DNA of 64,000 nt, taken from NCBI GenBank assembly GCA_008508345.1, contig QNGE01001032.1:124824-188823 (forward strand), in the 5' to 3' direction. The number at the start of each line of letters is the position of its first letter. Position 1 is the first letter of the stretch. A program made the translations under genes and the position numbers. The notes under the pieces were generated by a model that did not search any database, had not been told where the DNA came from, and worked only from the letters and a program-made list of their open reading frames with translations. Positions 53,201 through 60,071 of the stretch are shown here, one piece after another. The stretch comes from Paragonimus westermani. Taxonomy: Eukaryota; Platyhelminthes; Trematoda; Plagiorchiida; Troglotrematidae.

Positions 53201-56200
53201 ACTTCGCCATTCGTCACCAAAATGCCCGTTAGTCAGACTGCCAGATGAGCCGTTTGAAACAAAAGTGTGCTGTTTCTAAGGAAACCGTATCTAGTCCAGT
53301 GCACAGTAAAACTGGAAGCCACATTGGTGGAATCGGCGGGACTAGTTATGGTAATGTGCGAAACAGTAGGGTTGACGAAGAGGTATGTCAGCTATGAAGA
53401 ATTCACATTGGACTTCCCAAATGTTGACGAAATAAGTTACATTGCCGGAAGCTTAATACTACAACGACGGATTCGGTCCAATCAGAGCTGTGAAAAAGTA
53501 TTAAACACCTGGCACAGTTTGCTTAAAGGTCACCTCCGTAGGTGTATAACTAAATGTTCTGTAGGGTTTTGAAGATTCGATGTGTAACGCATATCTGGAA
53601 CCAAACTGGTCCGTAAAAATAACCAAAAAAAACCGACTACTTTTGTTCAAAGAGACAGACACTGATTTTGGTGATAAATGTGGTTTTCACACCAACTTAG
53701 TACTTGGCTGAATTGTCGAACATAATGTTCCAATAAATTTTAGAAGTTTACTTAAGCTACTGGGTTCAATTGTGAATTCATCTTATTAGTTTCCGAGGCT
53801 AAGTTAGTCCCACATGTTTCAGATAGGATTTATGGGTCAAAAACACGTTGACTACAATAAAAGCCTGTGTTTCATTTCGACTTTTTAAACACCTTCATGG
53901 AATAAAGCATGAAAAGGTCTTCTTGCAATCACCAGTGGTGCACCGCAGTAGCTCAAGGCGACACGTGATTAGAAAAACTCGCAACAGGGCTTCCAGTTGA
54001 TACATCTCTTTAGTGTCATCATTTCACTGCATACGTTGAGTAAGTTCGCCCCGTACACCTGTACAGAGACTCCATTGAATTGAACGACGGTAGGCACAGA
54101 ACCTCGATAGATATTTGGTTCCTTGCTTTCCCGACTGCAAGCCTTCTTTCACGGTATAACAAGAAGAATCTCCGTAAGTCAAGCGTGCGGCAACTTCACG
54201 TACAACAGTTTAAAGTCCTCTTATGAATTGAAGTTAAAAATCGAATACTTCGTTTACGTCTGGATCGTATGCATTGTTTTTTGAACGTTTCTGGAGTATG
54301 CAGACAGCACTGAAATTTGATATGGTTGGTGCAGCGTCAGGTCCGAGGAGCTTTGATTCGTTGTCACCGTCCTATGAAGCACTTATTTCCTCTCTTTTTC
54401 GGTTGCCTAGTTCTAAGGTTTTTGGTGTCCAAGGTTTGCAGAGCGCTGAATCTACGACTGTACGATTTCTGTGTTCTCTTTCAGATAACCTGACAGAGAA
54501 CATGTACACACAGTTGTGCCACATCCACACATTCTGAGTGTTTGTCAGAAATGATAGAAGTAACTCGTGAGCAGTGACTAAGTGCCAACACGTAGATTTT
54601 GACAACTAGGTGTTTGTTTACAAGTGTCAGCTCTGAGCACACGAGTGGTGTAGAACGCGGTTATTATCCCGACAGTACTGCGGCTTTCAATAAGACTGAG
54701 GACGAAAAAACTTCGGCAAGTACTTACTGAATTTTCGACACCGGCAAACCTATCGCAGGTAGCTGTTTAGGTCTAATAGTCCATTCTCAACCACCTCTTG
54801 TTTGAAACTCAGAAATTTTGACAGTGTGGTTCGGTCGCGTGTGTGTTTATGTGGTGGTGGTGGTGGTAAATTTCATGAGCTGCAAAACTATAAACGGTAC
54901 ATAAACTGAACATGAAAATCAGAGAATAATAGCAGGACACAGACGAAACGGGCTTTCCAAAAGATGCATAGTATTTAGTGTTAACGATACATATTTGAAC
55001 ACTGAGATTCATACACACTGTGTGCGTTATCTAACACTGTGACATATTTTTGGAGCATATGTGTTATTTGGTACAGTCTGATTGTTAACTGGACACGGTC
55101 AAATCAGGTACCTCAGGCAGTTAGTAAATAGACTCAATTTGGACGTAAGTTATGGTTTGGCGAACAGTCTGTTTTCGGTCCTCCGTCATCAGGCTAATGA
55201 CAACATCTAACGTCATCACAGTTGTCAAACCAGCAAAATTAAGAGTAATTAGCTGCGTAATCACGCCAATCTGTTGTGGATTGGAGGACAATTAGGCGAA
55301 CAAATTGATCTCCGGAGATGTCAAGTGAGTGACGTGGGGCCAAAGTAACCGTTGGGCCCAGGACAAATTTTCTGAGTTCACAATTGTCCTCCACTTCACA
55401 AATGTGTGACCATTTGCTCTTGAGTTTGCTGACTCGACAACTATGACGAAGTAGTGTTATATAATTGGCTTAATAATCAATAACTGAAAACTGACTGACT
55501 GCTGGGCCACATTTTACTTTTGATGAACTCATGGGGCTGTTCGAAGCATTGGACTATGCTCAAGGTCGATCGAATAGTTATAATTTCCGAACAACTTGTG
55601 AACGATCGGTACTTTGTGTTGTTGGTGATGTTTCCATTAATGACGCAGAAGCTCCTTCAGACCAGATGGTACGCCTACACACTAAGTGCTGTATGAAACG
55701 GGTTAGTCGTAAACGGCTAAACGACGCATAGGGTAACAGGTCGTGGGGCCTATGTACATAGGCAAGGGATAATACAGGGTTAGAATTGCCGATCACAACA
55801 GATTTGGCCAGGTGAACAGATAAGCAGTAATGAACTCGATGTAGTCTGCCCGATAAATCGTTCAAAGAGTCAATGGTTTTTAGAGAGCTGGGCAGGAGAA
55901 TCCAAATCGATCGGTTAAGATTGCCGTTACGTTCAGCCATTGGTGTAGGTTGGTTTGATCTATTCAAGGCCGGTCGGCGTGTGCCAGGGAGTTTAGTTTC
56001 GTTAACTCTATTCACAGGTTATTTGGCTTCTTCAGTTTTGATGGCCTATGTAATTAAGTGCTCATCTGTAGTTTTAAACCCTCGTCCAATCGCCCCGACC
56101 TCTCCCAGATCGACTTCACGCCGTGTCCAGCAATAGCAAAATCCCTAAAACTTCGACTGGTTTCTGAAAGTAGACGCATTTTATCGTTGTGTAACAGTAC

Positions 56201-58504
56201 GCAGTAGCCAGTAAAGCAATTCGTGTCTTTGTGATTCAAAGGTGATAGTTCAAAATCAAGCAGGGAATTTAAGTTATAGCATTTAACTCTTAAATGACAG
56301 AAGCTCATGTGGCCCAGAGGTTTTGAGCTTTCTCGATAGGATGTCCACCTCGCAGAGCCTAGACATGTTGAGGACACCCATGGATAGGAAACAGATGTCC
56401 AAATTTGTGTGCGAGATTGACTGTGAAAGTTCGGGTGTAAACGGCTGGATAGTGCGCATAACGGAAAATAAATTTGACCGTCGCTCGGACGGGCCTTCAT
56501 ATTAAAGCCAGAAGACAATGTATGAGTAATGATGTTGAATTAGAGCAAATGCTGTAACAGAAGTAGCACTGACCTGATTGCAGTTGAGCCATTAACCTAG
56601 GGATAGAGGTGACACTACAGTATAGCACCACTTCAAGTGTCTCAGTCTTTTTTTGAAGAGGGCCATATACTTCCTGCAGCTTATGATTCGGTCGAATAGT
56701 GCGGTGTGCTAATTCTACGGAAGCATCAACTTCCAAGTCAAACAAAGTTTGATGAACGTGAGAGGGACTAGTTGTTTTTAGACAGGTGGACCAAACGGCA
56801 GCTTTCCAAAACATATAGGTATGAACCATTCTACAGTGGTAGAGTTCGAATAATTTTACCACATAATTTGACAACTCGTTGTAACTAGTAACCATGAATT
56901 CAGAAATTAGACAGATATCATTTCGTACTCGGCAATTGTAGGCACTTTCGCTTTGCCGTTTCTCGCATAAAATATGTGTATGTATATTGCGCGTAGTGCC
57001 GCACCAGGTTTTGCTGGTGGGCCGAAGGTTGAAGACTCCTTACTGTCCAATGTCTGCCAATGTAGAACATCAGCCAATATTGACGTTCCAGTTACTAGAG
57101 GCAAAGGATGATTACGGATATGTCTTACGGATGTCTGTGGCGATATGTGAACATCCAGTTGAGACGCGACTGCAATTAGCACTCAACACGTATCTATAAA
57201 GCAAAGCCGACACAGTAAGGACAAAATATTCGAGATTCACGATTTCAAAAAAGTAGGTTACCTTCAGGGCTATTTCAACCAAAACTGGAACTGTGGGAGT
57301 ACCCACTGATAATACTACTCTGTAATGAATGGGTTGAGAGAACGGTTAATGCAAATGAACCCCGTGTAATTGCTCGGACCGAAAAGCTGATCGTGACTTC
57401 AGTCAAACGTTAACAGCTTACTGGCCCCACTTCGTATTGTGTTCAACAAGTTATGTAACTACAGAGAAGGTTAACATGGCAGAATTGAGAGATGCTTGAG
57501 ATCCAGAGTAAGACATTTGTCTAAATGGCTGCAGACGTCCATGTTATCAGAGAAGTATAATGTTCATGGAACAAGTAAGTAGTCAGTTGCCTCAGCCGCT
57601 AGAAACGTCAAGTTATCGACCCAGCTTGCGCATTAAGAATGCATTTGCATCACACAAATCCAAAGTTCCTGTGATTTTCTGAAGCGGTCGCAACTAATTA
57701 ACTCAGATCAGCCCTACGTGATAAAACAAAAATTGTTCGTAAACCTAAAGCTCACCTGAACTTACTGACATACGCTTACTTGCTGACTGATTATCTACCC
57801 CCCAGGGAGAGGAGAGATTGGCATAAAAAACTGATTAATGTTCTATTAAATTGTGTACTGATGAAGCAGAACGGAATGTTTGTAACCGTCGTCTTTCGTG
57901 TTCTGCATGTTTTGTTCACACACTGTAAAACTTAAATCAACGTTTTCTCGATATTCGAAAGCTGTACACGCTCTTATAAGTAACGTCAGTACGCATTCTA
58001 TTCAACTGTTGTTTATTGGTCAATTTGACTTAGCGGAATCTACTTTTAATGGCGGTGGATTTCTAAAAATCCTGATGCTTGTAAAATTGGAAACCACAAT
58101 GTCGAAAAAAGGACAGCAACAAGAAATTAGTTATAATAGAGTTGATCAGCCTAAGTAACAAGTGCCACACAAAATTGGTTTGCCAGACAGCGGGCAACAA
58201 CAAATGATAGAACCATCAAACACAATGATCTTACCACTAGTACTGTCGGAGAAAAGGAAAGCACGGGGTATATGTTCCATCTTTATCAAGTTGTATAACG
58301 TGGAAACCACCCAATCCAGTCGAGGCTGCTGCCACAGTGTATCGAACACTTGGTCCTCCGAGCTACTGACGTCGTCGCACAGTGATTTAGGAATTGCCAG
58401 ATGTAAAATATGAAAACGATTGGTGGTCAGTCCAATCGATCTTGTCACAGGACAGCTGGTCAGACTGATGATAGCGCGTGCACCGTCGGCAATTAGCATG
58501 CAGG
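3263..58504 (-). CDS. Ionotropic glutamate receptor, partial gene (span of eight proposed exons)
   Basis: Minus-strand gene for a ligand-gated cation channel subunit of the ionotropic glutamate receptor superfamily, nearest in layout to the AMPA/kainate branch. Exons in order are 58504-58235, 56801-56574, 56286-56080, 51202-50943, 40819-40583 (tentative), 16193-15863, 10182-9965 and 3522-3263. All use GT/AG junctions and the phases agree: 1,1,1,0,0,1,0, then an open phase 2. Together they give about 2.0 kb of coding sequence, roughly 670 residues, against about 900 for a usual subunit. Missing are the signal peptide and start of the amino-terminal domain, part of S1 (a phase 0/0 exon would fit between 40583 and 16193), and M4 with the C terminus. 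Family membership is clear from M1, the pore helix, M3 and S2. Exact splice sites and the fourth and fifth exons are predictions. No symbol is assigned because flatworm subunits do not map simply onto vertebrate GRIA/GRIK. Confidence 0.88.
6611..6910 (+). mobile_element. tRNA-derived SINE, copy 3
   Basis: The clearest forward-strand copy. It begins near CCACAATACTCATTATTAT, continues TGCTGAGTAGTGGCGCTGG, GAGCTGTTTGAGAAATCC, GGACAGTCAATCCCTTGG and GTGGGCAACAGAGTCC, reaches a tRNA-related centre with a B box GATGGTTCGAATCCAGC near 6827-6843, and ends CACAGTTGGGTCTCATTTAT then AATCATAAATCTGCCATACT. The first and last parts share a CTGCCA(C/T)A-type motif, so the element is bounded by a short direct repeat. 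The acceptor stem has decayed here. The open frame at 6564-6755 on the other strand is an artefact of this repeat. Confidence 0.7.
9621..9830 (+). mobile_element. Second type of tRNA-like SINE (single copy seen)
   Basis: GGTGGCACAGTGGCAAAC at 9625-9642 contains TGGCACAGTGG, an exact match to the RNA polymerase III A-box consensus. GTGGCTGGTGTTCAAATC downstream fits a B box at normal spacing. About 140 bases follow without coding signal before ordinary sequence resumes. The block differs from the SINE at 478-735. It may be a pseudo-tRNA or the head of a different SINE. The right limit is uncertain. Confidence 0.45.
9965..10182 (-). CDS. iGluR exon: M3 gate helix and start of S2
   Basis: The exon follows a good acceptor (CCCTCTTCAAACAG), carries two bases of a split codon, and ends in phase 0 before GTAAGA. 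It encodes PETYPSIASARTM, then the M3 helix LLSFWLLVLLTHVFWQADMT and AYLTRN. The position and length fit M3, which lines the pore and forms the gate, but the signature SYTANLAAFLT is changed to THVFWQADMTAYLT. Only the alanine and the A-x-L-T end are kept. Next comes LPVNSLEELAEQNHIKPVL, matching the link to S2, and ITGTATHDAF, matching the GxTxxFF ligand-phosphate-like pocket that contacts the glutamate side chain. The preceding frame shown upstream of the acceptor is intron. Confidence 0.9.
10183..15862 (-). other. Intron between the pore and M3 exons
   Basis: 5.7 kb, donor GTGAGT next to 15863, acceptor next to 10182, phase 1. Mostly featureless AT-rich sequence. The only recognisable piece is a short trace near 13072-13130 related to the PLE tail at 35745-35832. 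The open frames around 10651-10958, 13977-14318 and 14367-15427 overlap on both strands and show no protein motif. I see nothing else. Confidence 0.55.
13072..13130 (+). repeat. Short Penelope-like element trace
   Basis: CTTTCAGAAGTTCGTGC, then TTAGAACACGAA and GATAGATGCAAG, line up in order with the sequence at 35745-35832 (CTTCAGAAGTTTGAACAA, TTAGAACACGAA, GGTAGATGCAAG). About 60 bases are shared with several differences. It is too short to say which part of the element it came from beyond that match. Confidence 0.45.
15863..16193 (-). CDS. iGluR exon: end of S1, M1 and pore helix
   Basis: The acceptor is pyrimidine-rich (TTTTACGCTCTCACCAG), the exon starts in phase 0 at RIELVAATLTITKERSQYF and ends in phase 1 before GTGAGTAG. 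TLTIT with the arginine in KERS is the segment whose threonine and arginine bind the ligand alpha-carboxyl group. FIGPFM follows as in FSKPFM. M1 is SHIWFLLFGSVVIVGFLLYT, with flanking ISRFSMWY. A linker of about 24 residues leads to LSENMWSTIKSLLFQG, the re-entrant pore helix. The glutamine in FQG is at the site that sets calcium permeability (Q/R/N site), so a calcium-permeable, unedited pore is suggested. The 110 codons are the best evidence for the family in the window. Confidence 0.93.
18100..18660 (+). pseudogene. Penelope-like element reverse transcriptase fragment
   Basis: Forward frames with stops and shifts give RFVNDILIFTGTNEMET near 18264-18315, matching the YVDD palm motif of reverse transcriptases, and TLKFLEILMMLRSSRFVLL followed by SVYQKHTWTEQ near 18388-18480, matching the E-x-L-x-FLD-(15-20)-YRK-x-T block that follows the palm in Penelope-like elements. 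The first catalytic aspartate is asparagine here (FVNDI). Further residues to about 18660 fit the family loosely. It is a dead fragment inside an intron of the receptor gene, in the opposite orientation to it. Confidence 0.65.
20201..20242 (-). repeat. (TCA/TGA)14 tail of the non-LTR element
   Basis: Fourteen uninterrupted TCA units on the plus strand (TGA on the minus strand). They sit just past the end of the minus-strand retrotransposon, where RTE-like elements usually carry a short simple-repeat tail in place of poly(A). A plain microsatellite would look the same, but the position supports the tail reading. Confidence 0.7.
20201..21345 (-). pseudogene. Non-LTR retrotransposon, 3' part (RT palm to tail)
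   Basis: On the minus strand, from about 21345 down. ARLTDLDYADDIVLLC carries the intact YADD catalytic motif. Then YGMRFAPPKSKVLL, DSFTYLGSTIS, and, after a frameshift near 20930, SILLYGSETWPVRKQDINRL, VFDHRCLRHLAHIKW and LHSLRWLGHVLRMP. This order (YADD, G-K thumb segment, YLGS, LYGSETW, CLR-x-I-x-W, RWLGHV-x-R) is typical of the C-terminal half of RTE/SR2-like elements in flukes. The frame ends near 20360 and the element finishes in a trinucleotide run at 20201-20242. The 5' part is absent: an inverted second element begins at about 21346. I have not assigned a named family. Confidence 0.8.
21346..22300 (+). pseudogene. Second non-LTR retrotransposon fragment, opposite orientation
   Basis: Forward reading begins at FDVVTGVKQGRVRAPTLFSL (21352-21411), the G-V-K-Q-G-C-x-x-(S/A)-P-x-L-F palm motif of reverse transcriptase, with C changed to R. 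Then TLSRLLITDDGALFTCSEDE stands where YADD is expected (ITDD), DFYHLGSNLSTDLSADHQLR, LERRVWKKHNLKITTELCVY and RSGLLPTLLHGSKR, then CLRRALSIR and HVRRTGDERITKQLL in shifted frames. The residue order is that of an RTE/SR2-like C-terminal half. At least three frame breaks are needed, so it is dead. It lies head to head with the minus-strand element. The right end is put at about 22300 because recognisable coding stops there; the true 3' end is not clear. Confidence 0.75.
22588..22914 (-). other. Unassigned open frame with a strong splice-donor-like site
   Basis: A 108-codon minus-strand frame. Its first two thirds read like protein (SIRLCNLTLYDRKDLV, RLSNDSIDPEEFSGNQLVF, KTVDEEKYSVIYSSK) and then an excellent donor GTAAGTG interrupts at about 22705, after which the composition becomes basic and random. 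This is what an internal exon plus intron read-through looks like. The end phase (1) does not fit the receptor exons on either side (0 and 0), and the residues match nothing I recognise. It could be an exon of an unrelated nested gene, an alternative exon, or chance. Confidence 0.25.
24468..24960 (+). pseudogene. Penelope-like element, region after the RT palm
   Basis: The forward frame reads FNKIRRTLHLIGEGLTSNCH, then QLGNGYHPRFIDKYAKP, corresponding to the NGYP-x-x-FI motif of Penelope-like proteins. After a frameshift near 24720, ENISDLVRRKLMSAVQMTYN and AVKSMFTVETTPIPTSS follow, corresponding to the I-x-x-LVRR-x-L segment before the endonuclease. No GIY-YIG motif is seen after it. The fragment is in the long receptor intron, opposite to the gene. 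Confidence 0.65.
29490..29830 (+). pseudogene. Penelope-like element, GIY-YIG endonuclease fragment
   Basis: FWFSCGCQPTYVGRTKQQL in a forward frame near 29489-29545 is the CxC-x(3)-Y-(I/V)-G-R-T core of the GIY-YIG endonuclease carried at the C terminus of many Penelope-like elements. HNRTAKPVLARIEHG follows, with the conserved R and EH. A stop falls after about 20 more residues; beyond it ARHLLVSGRKIIVTITFKA may be the H-L-x-x-x-G-H segment, degraded. The minus-strand frame at 29153-29524 is a shadow. Confidence 0.6.
35745..35832 (+). repeat. Inverted partial copy of the neighbouring PLE tail
   Basis: About 85 bases here are, on the opposite strand, nearly the same as 36113-36200: TTCAGAAGTTTGAACAAAAC, TGTTAGAACACGAAAGCTGG, TAGATGCAAGCATTTCGTAT and GACTCGTCATACCAAATTTG. 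The arms are separated by about 280 bases. In the minus-strand copy this sequence encodes the first 27 residues of the open frame at 35898-36203, so it is a fragment of the same element in reverse. Confidence 0.7.
35898..36203 (-). pseudogene. Penelope-like element, C-terminal end
   Basis: A 101-codon minus-strand frame. It ends with HVLTTGHVIDSICAFRILLR, HSNPRFVRFAEAVAINRLKP and TLCVQNQLLVNLTLPW. This is the characteristic end of PLE proteins: H-x-x-x-TGH, F-x-I-L, R-x-x-x-x-AEA-x-x-I-x-x-x-x-P-x-LC-x-Q and a final LPW. The frame is open to a stop just after LPWM, so the end of the protein is probably real. The subfamily differs from the element at 44183-47580, whose corresponding end has SLQKRFVQVLHLPW. 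Part of the 5' sequence is repeated in reverse at 35745-35832. Confidence 0.75.
36429..36503. repeat. Dispersed repeat, copy B
   Basis: Partner of 1931-2022. GCAAGCCAATTGCGGTGATG, GTTAAGCTTCGGTCACTGC, GACAGGCTAATCCGAATC and TGATGCCGCCAACCG occur in the same order with a short deletion relative to copy A. No coding signal. Sequence beyond it is unrelated in the two places. Confidence 0.55.
40583..40819 (-). CDS. Candidate iGluR exon in S1 (tentative)
   Basis: A 79-codon interval flanked by a good acceptor (TTGCCTTCAATCACATCAG) and a strong donor (GTAAGT), both phase 0, which is the phase left open by the exons on either side. A second acceptor nine bases in (start 40810) is also in phase. Its end, LNPEDCEGSLHHPYVTNVAK then RLFGCDFQHLP, fits loosely the F-x-G-x-x-x-DLL-x-x-x-A-x-x-L-x-F-x-Y segment of S1. 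The first 45 residues (with LTDYFWIWGERLDLP) have no counterpart in typical receptors, so if it belongs to the gene it carries an insertion. It could instead be an unrelated sequence whose frame matches by chance. Confidence 0.42.
44311..46779. repeat. 1,234-bp tandem duplication around a single N
   Basis: Bases 44311-45544 and 45546-46779 are the same sequence shifted by 1,235 with only two differences that I can see: G at 44644 against A at 45879, and A at 44686 against G at 45921. The two copies are separated by one N at 45545. The copies share even a 13-base G run (44945-44957 and 46180-46192). Two contig ends that overlap but were joined as if adjacent, probably carrying the two alleles, would give exactly this. 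A true recent tandem duplication is possible but less likely. Confidence 0.85.
45545..45545. other. Assembly gap (single N)
   Basis: One N separates the two duplicated blocks. The last bases before it (CACTTAGAG) recur at the end of the second block, where they continue into unique sequence (TGAGGGGGCAATCG), so the gap closes onto itself. Confidence 0.95.
48135..48400 (-). mobile_element. tRNA-derived SINE, copy 4
   Basis: Forward it reads CACAATAATAAGTGGTCC, AATCTCGGTTTCCGTC, GGAATCAGCGACAGAAAC, CAACGGCTCCAACAGCTGAG, CTATGATGCCATGCTAGG, GCCACATTTGGACTCTGTTA and GAAATCCACCACGTGATTCG, the order of copy 1. The A-box side (minus strand AGCTCAGCTGTTGGAGC) is well kept, but the B box has lost the TTCGAA core (GGAATC only). 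An open frame at 48000-48194 partly overlaps it and is not a gene. Confidence 0.65.
50943..51202 (-). CDS. iGluR exon: end of ATD and start of S1
   Basis: It follows an acceptor ACTTGACACTAG, begins with two bases of a split codon that complete a glycine with the previous exon, and ends in phase 0 before GTAAGATT. It encodes LPELLLQKSSHLALNGELNG and PVFAANLYQVNR, which fit the last strand region of the amino-terminal domain (an L-x-G-x-(L/I)-(T/N)-G-x-(V/I)-x-F block), then a linker, then INHGFLFTNEPYIEAELIK. The last segment resembles the first S1 strand (T-x-x-x-EPY-(V/I)), where the EPY tyrosine caps the ligand. The match is clear at the EPY motif and weak elsewhere. Confidence 0.65.
52510..52680. 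mobile_element. tRNA-derived SINE, copy 5, as an inverted pair around an N
   Basis: 52568-52616 and 52630-52677 are inverted copies of the same SINE core with one visible mismatch (CAGCTGAAG against CAGCCGAAG). Each has a perfect T arm, CTGGTTCGAATCCAG, and GCATGCTGTGTCTG. The N at 52626 lies in the short loop between the arms. Left of the first arm the normal tail of a minus-strand SINE continues (GATTCTAGATGAGACCCAAC). Right of the second arm the SINE stops after GACTTT. It may be two SINEs head to head, or a mis-joined contig end. Confidence 0.7.
52626..52626. other. Assembly gap (single N)
   Basis: One N within the 13-base loop between two inverted SINE cores. As at 45545, a repeat sits on both sides of the gap, which is the usual place for an assembly join to be wrong. 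Confidence 0.95.
53267..53572 (+). other. Unassigned open frame in a receptor intron
   Basis: 101 codons on the plus strand, antisense to the host gene. Residues such as TKRYVSYEEFTLDFPNVDE and ISYIAGSLILQRRIRSNQSC are protein-like. No family, signal peptide or promoter is recognised, and the start is an alternative TTG/CTG-type codon position. It may be a decayed transposon piece or chance. Confidence 0.2.
56080..56286 (-). CDS. iGluR exon: ATD, second lobe
   Basis: 69 residues between an acceptor (TCATTTAAGAG) and a weak donor GTTTAAAA, starting and ending in phase 1. It reads KCYNLNSLLDFELSPLNHKD then NCFTGYCVLLHNDKMRLL. This matches the typical ATD pattern Y-x-(W/Y)-x-x-x-x-LDF-(D/E)-x-x-x-L ... 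N-(V/C)-(T)-G-(F/Y), which follows the lysine/alanine helix. RSFRDFAIAGHGVKSIWER ends the exon. The donor is non-typical after GT, but the exon ends in GAG-G and the next exon starts GT, giving an unbroken glycine codon. Confidence 0.72.
56287..56573 (-). other. Short intron in the ATD
   Basis: 287 bases between the second and third recognised ATD exons, donor GTCAGTGC, acceptor TTTAAGAG, phase 1. It is by far the smallest intron in this gene; the others are 1.4 to 24 kb. No repeat is visible inside it. Confidence 0.6.
56574..56801 (-). CDS. iGluR exon: ATD, centre
   Basis: 76 residues in phase 1/1. The most telling part is LQKKTETLEVVLYCSVTSIP followed by RLMAQLQS, which fits the ATD strand and helix L-x-x-(L/I)-x-x-x-x-x-(V/I)-(I/V)-(L/F)-x-C-S-x-E-x-x-x-x-(I/L)-x-x-(A/L). 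NHKLQEVYGPLQ precedes it. The start at 56801 was chosen because AG there leaves two bases that complete the codon from the previous exon; a second acceptor at 56714 also fits the phase but would shorten the domain by 29 residues, which is too short for the family. Confidence 0.68.
56802..58234 (-). other. Intron between the first and second recognised ATD exons
   Basis: 1.4 kb, donor GTAAGATC, phase 1. A small block at 57257-57315 could be read as an exon (SVGTPTVPVLVEIALK with an acceptor and a GTAACC donor) and resembles the ATD segment already provided by the following exon, but its end phase (0) does not fit. The plus-strand frame at 57898-58158 is not recognised. No repeat is identified. 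Confidence 0.5.
58235..58504 (-). CDS. iGluR exon: ATD, first lobe to hinge
   Basis: 90 residues after an acceptor (GACTTACATTTAG), ending before a strong donor GTAAGATC. CMLIADGARAIISLTSCPVT fits the C-x-L-(I/L)-x-x-G-(V/A)-x-A-I-(I/F) strand at the start of ATD helix 2, which carries the first cysteine of the domain's disulphide. FHILHLAIPKSLC is the next strand. LDWVVSTLYNLIKMEHIPRA and FLFSDSTS form the helix and strand (V-x-x-x-x-W/I-x-x-x-x-x-(F/V)-x-Y-D/S-D/S) leading to the hinge. The exon carries two bases of a split codon, so at least one coding exon lies further upstream. Confidence 0.78.
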
Positions 58505-59699
58505 CTAAATGTAAGTCAAAAGAAATAATTAACTGCTGATGGAGTCAATGTAGTGATGTAATGGTGACACATTTGTATAAACGTGCTAACGATAATAGCA
58601 GCTTTTAACTACGCGAAAATGCCTGGCAGCTCATCAGAGGTAACAGTGATCAGCAACTGTTTTTACTGATCGTTTGTCGTGTAAGTACGATCGACCCGAC
58701 TTACGTATTCCTCTGCACAATAGCAGAGGATGAGAAAACAAGCATAAGTTGACTGAAAGTAAGTAGTTTGTTTTTCATGTCCAAGCTAACTAATGAGAAT
58801 GGGCAAACTAGGACGTACATCTTTCTGGTAGTTTTGAGCCTGAAAGATCAGCTGTCGATAAACGACCAGTCTAGTGTTGCGCGCTTTCGCCCGCTATTGT
58901 ATAGGTGAGTAGGTAGGCTGGTCGATAAAGAGTTTTAGAACTCGGACCTAAGCAGTGTCCCACATACTACAAGATCGTTTTGAATGTGTCCATTACCAAG
59001 TATTGGTTGGATGTGTTGCCGACACAGACCACCGTGTCCATTCCAGACAGGTCCTCCGCGTAATCTACTAATTTTCGGACAGACTGTAGAATCGATTGTA
59101 ACTCTTCAACGCAATCTCAAGTTTTGTTCTACTACCGGGTTTGCACCAGCTCTACAAAGTGCCTTGGTCATGGGTCACTTCCATTCACTCGGAAATCTCA
59201 AAGCGATCTATGGTAAGCGAACCCTTACAAGTAATGAAATAGCTGTAACCCAATGCTGGCCTCGACGCACTAGAAACAGAAGGTCGATAGAAGTATATAC
59301 AGTTACGACTTTCCTATATTTCCGGTTGTAGGCCCTTTTACAGGTGGCAATTGGTTAGAGATTGTGAAACAGACAGGTGTCAATCGCCTGACGTACTGTT
59401 AGTGTTTAAGCGAGGGCGGCCTCGCTTGTTTGCCAGTTGTCCGACTAGTAGGGCCAAATTGAAGCAGAAATGGCATTTTTAAGGCAGACATTTGCAGAGT
59501 ACGCCTATCACGTAAACCTCGTTAATAGACGAATGAAACTAATAGGATCGAAATTTAAATTCTCATTTGCGAAAAGATAGTTGGTAAATATAACGCTAGA
59601 CTACAGAGGCGAGAAGTTGGCTGAACTCGTGACTCGTGGAATAAGTAATACAATTGAGAAGACTCACAATATGCATAACTGCAAAGCTCATTCAAATCC

Positions 59700-60071
59700 A
59701 ACCCAAGAACCCACGTTCAACCCAAAGATACGTTGTCTAAATGTGCGAACTTATTCTGTGTCTACCCTTTCACAGGCTTGTGTGACACAGATTGCCTCGG
59801 TCGCACAACCAGGCGCCTTTCTCAGACGTTACGTGGGCACCACCCTAAATGGCTGACTGAAGGTGAGGCGAATTCACTTTCCAGTGCAATTCTGTGCTTC
59901 AGGAAATCAACTCTCACCGAAAGTGGATTTCCAGCCCATTTGCCGTTCGTATTTTGGCAACCACGGAGTCTATCGGAACTCGGTTGTGCAATTCACGGTT
60001 GTGCGTTCGCAACAATTTTCCGTGCGCTATGGTTACGATTAGCCCCCGTTAATGACTTGACAACTCGATAG
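59700..60071 (+). pseudogene. Penelope-like element, endonuclease region
   Basis: Forward frame YPFTGLCDTDCLGRTTRRLS then QTLRGHHPKWLTEGEANSLS and SAIL. GRTTRRLS, H-x-PKWL and SAIL are hallmarks of the GIY-YIG endonuclease region of fluke PLE proteins. The Y-(I/V)-G of the motif is C-L-G here, so the active-site tyrosine is lost. The sequence after SAIL degrades. This is a separate copy from those at 29490-29830 and 35898-36203. Confidence 0.65.

Larger units (their letters stand above)
51203..56079 (-). other. Intron between the third and fourth ATD exons
   Basis: 4.9 kb, phase 1. It contains the SINE palindrome with an N at 52626 and a 101-codon plus-strand open frame at 53267-53572 that is listed separately. 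The open frames at 54274-54605 and 55578-56015 overlap frames on the other strand and have no motif. Otherwise I see nothing. Confidence 0.5.

Noticed and set aside
55578..56015. 145-codon minus-strand open frame next to the ATD exons
   Set aside because: Adjacent to the gene on the same strand, but its residues do not match the ATD and no splice sites connect it in phase.
57257..57315. Small exon-like block SVGTPTVPVLVEIALK with AG and GTAACC borders
   Set aside because: It resembles the ATD strand already provided by the exon at 56574-56801, and its end phase (0) cannot join the following exon, so it was not included in the gene model.
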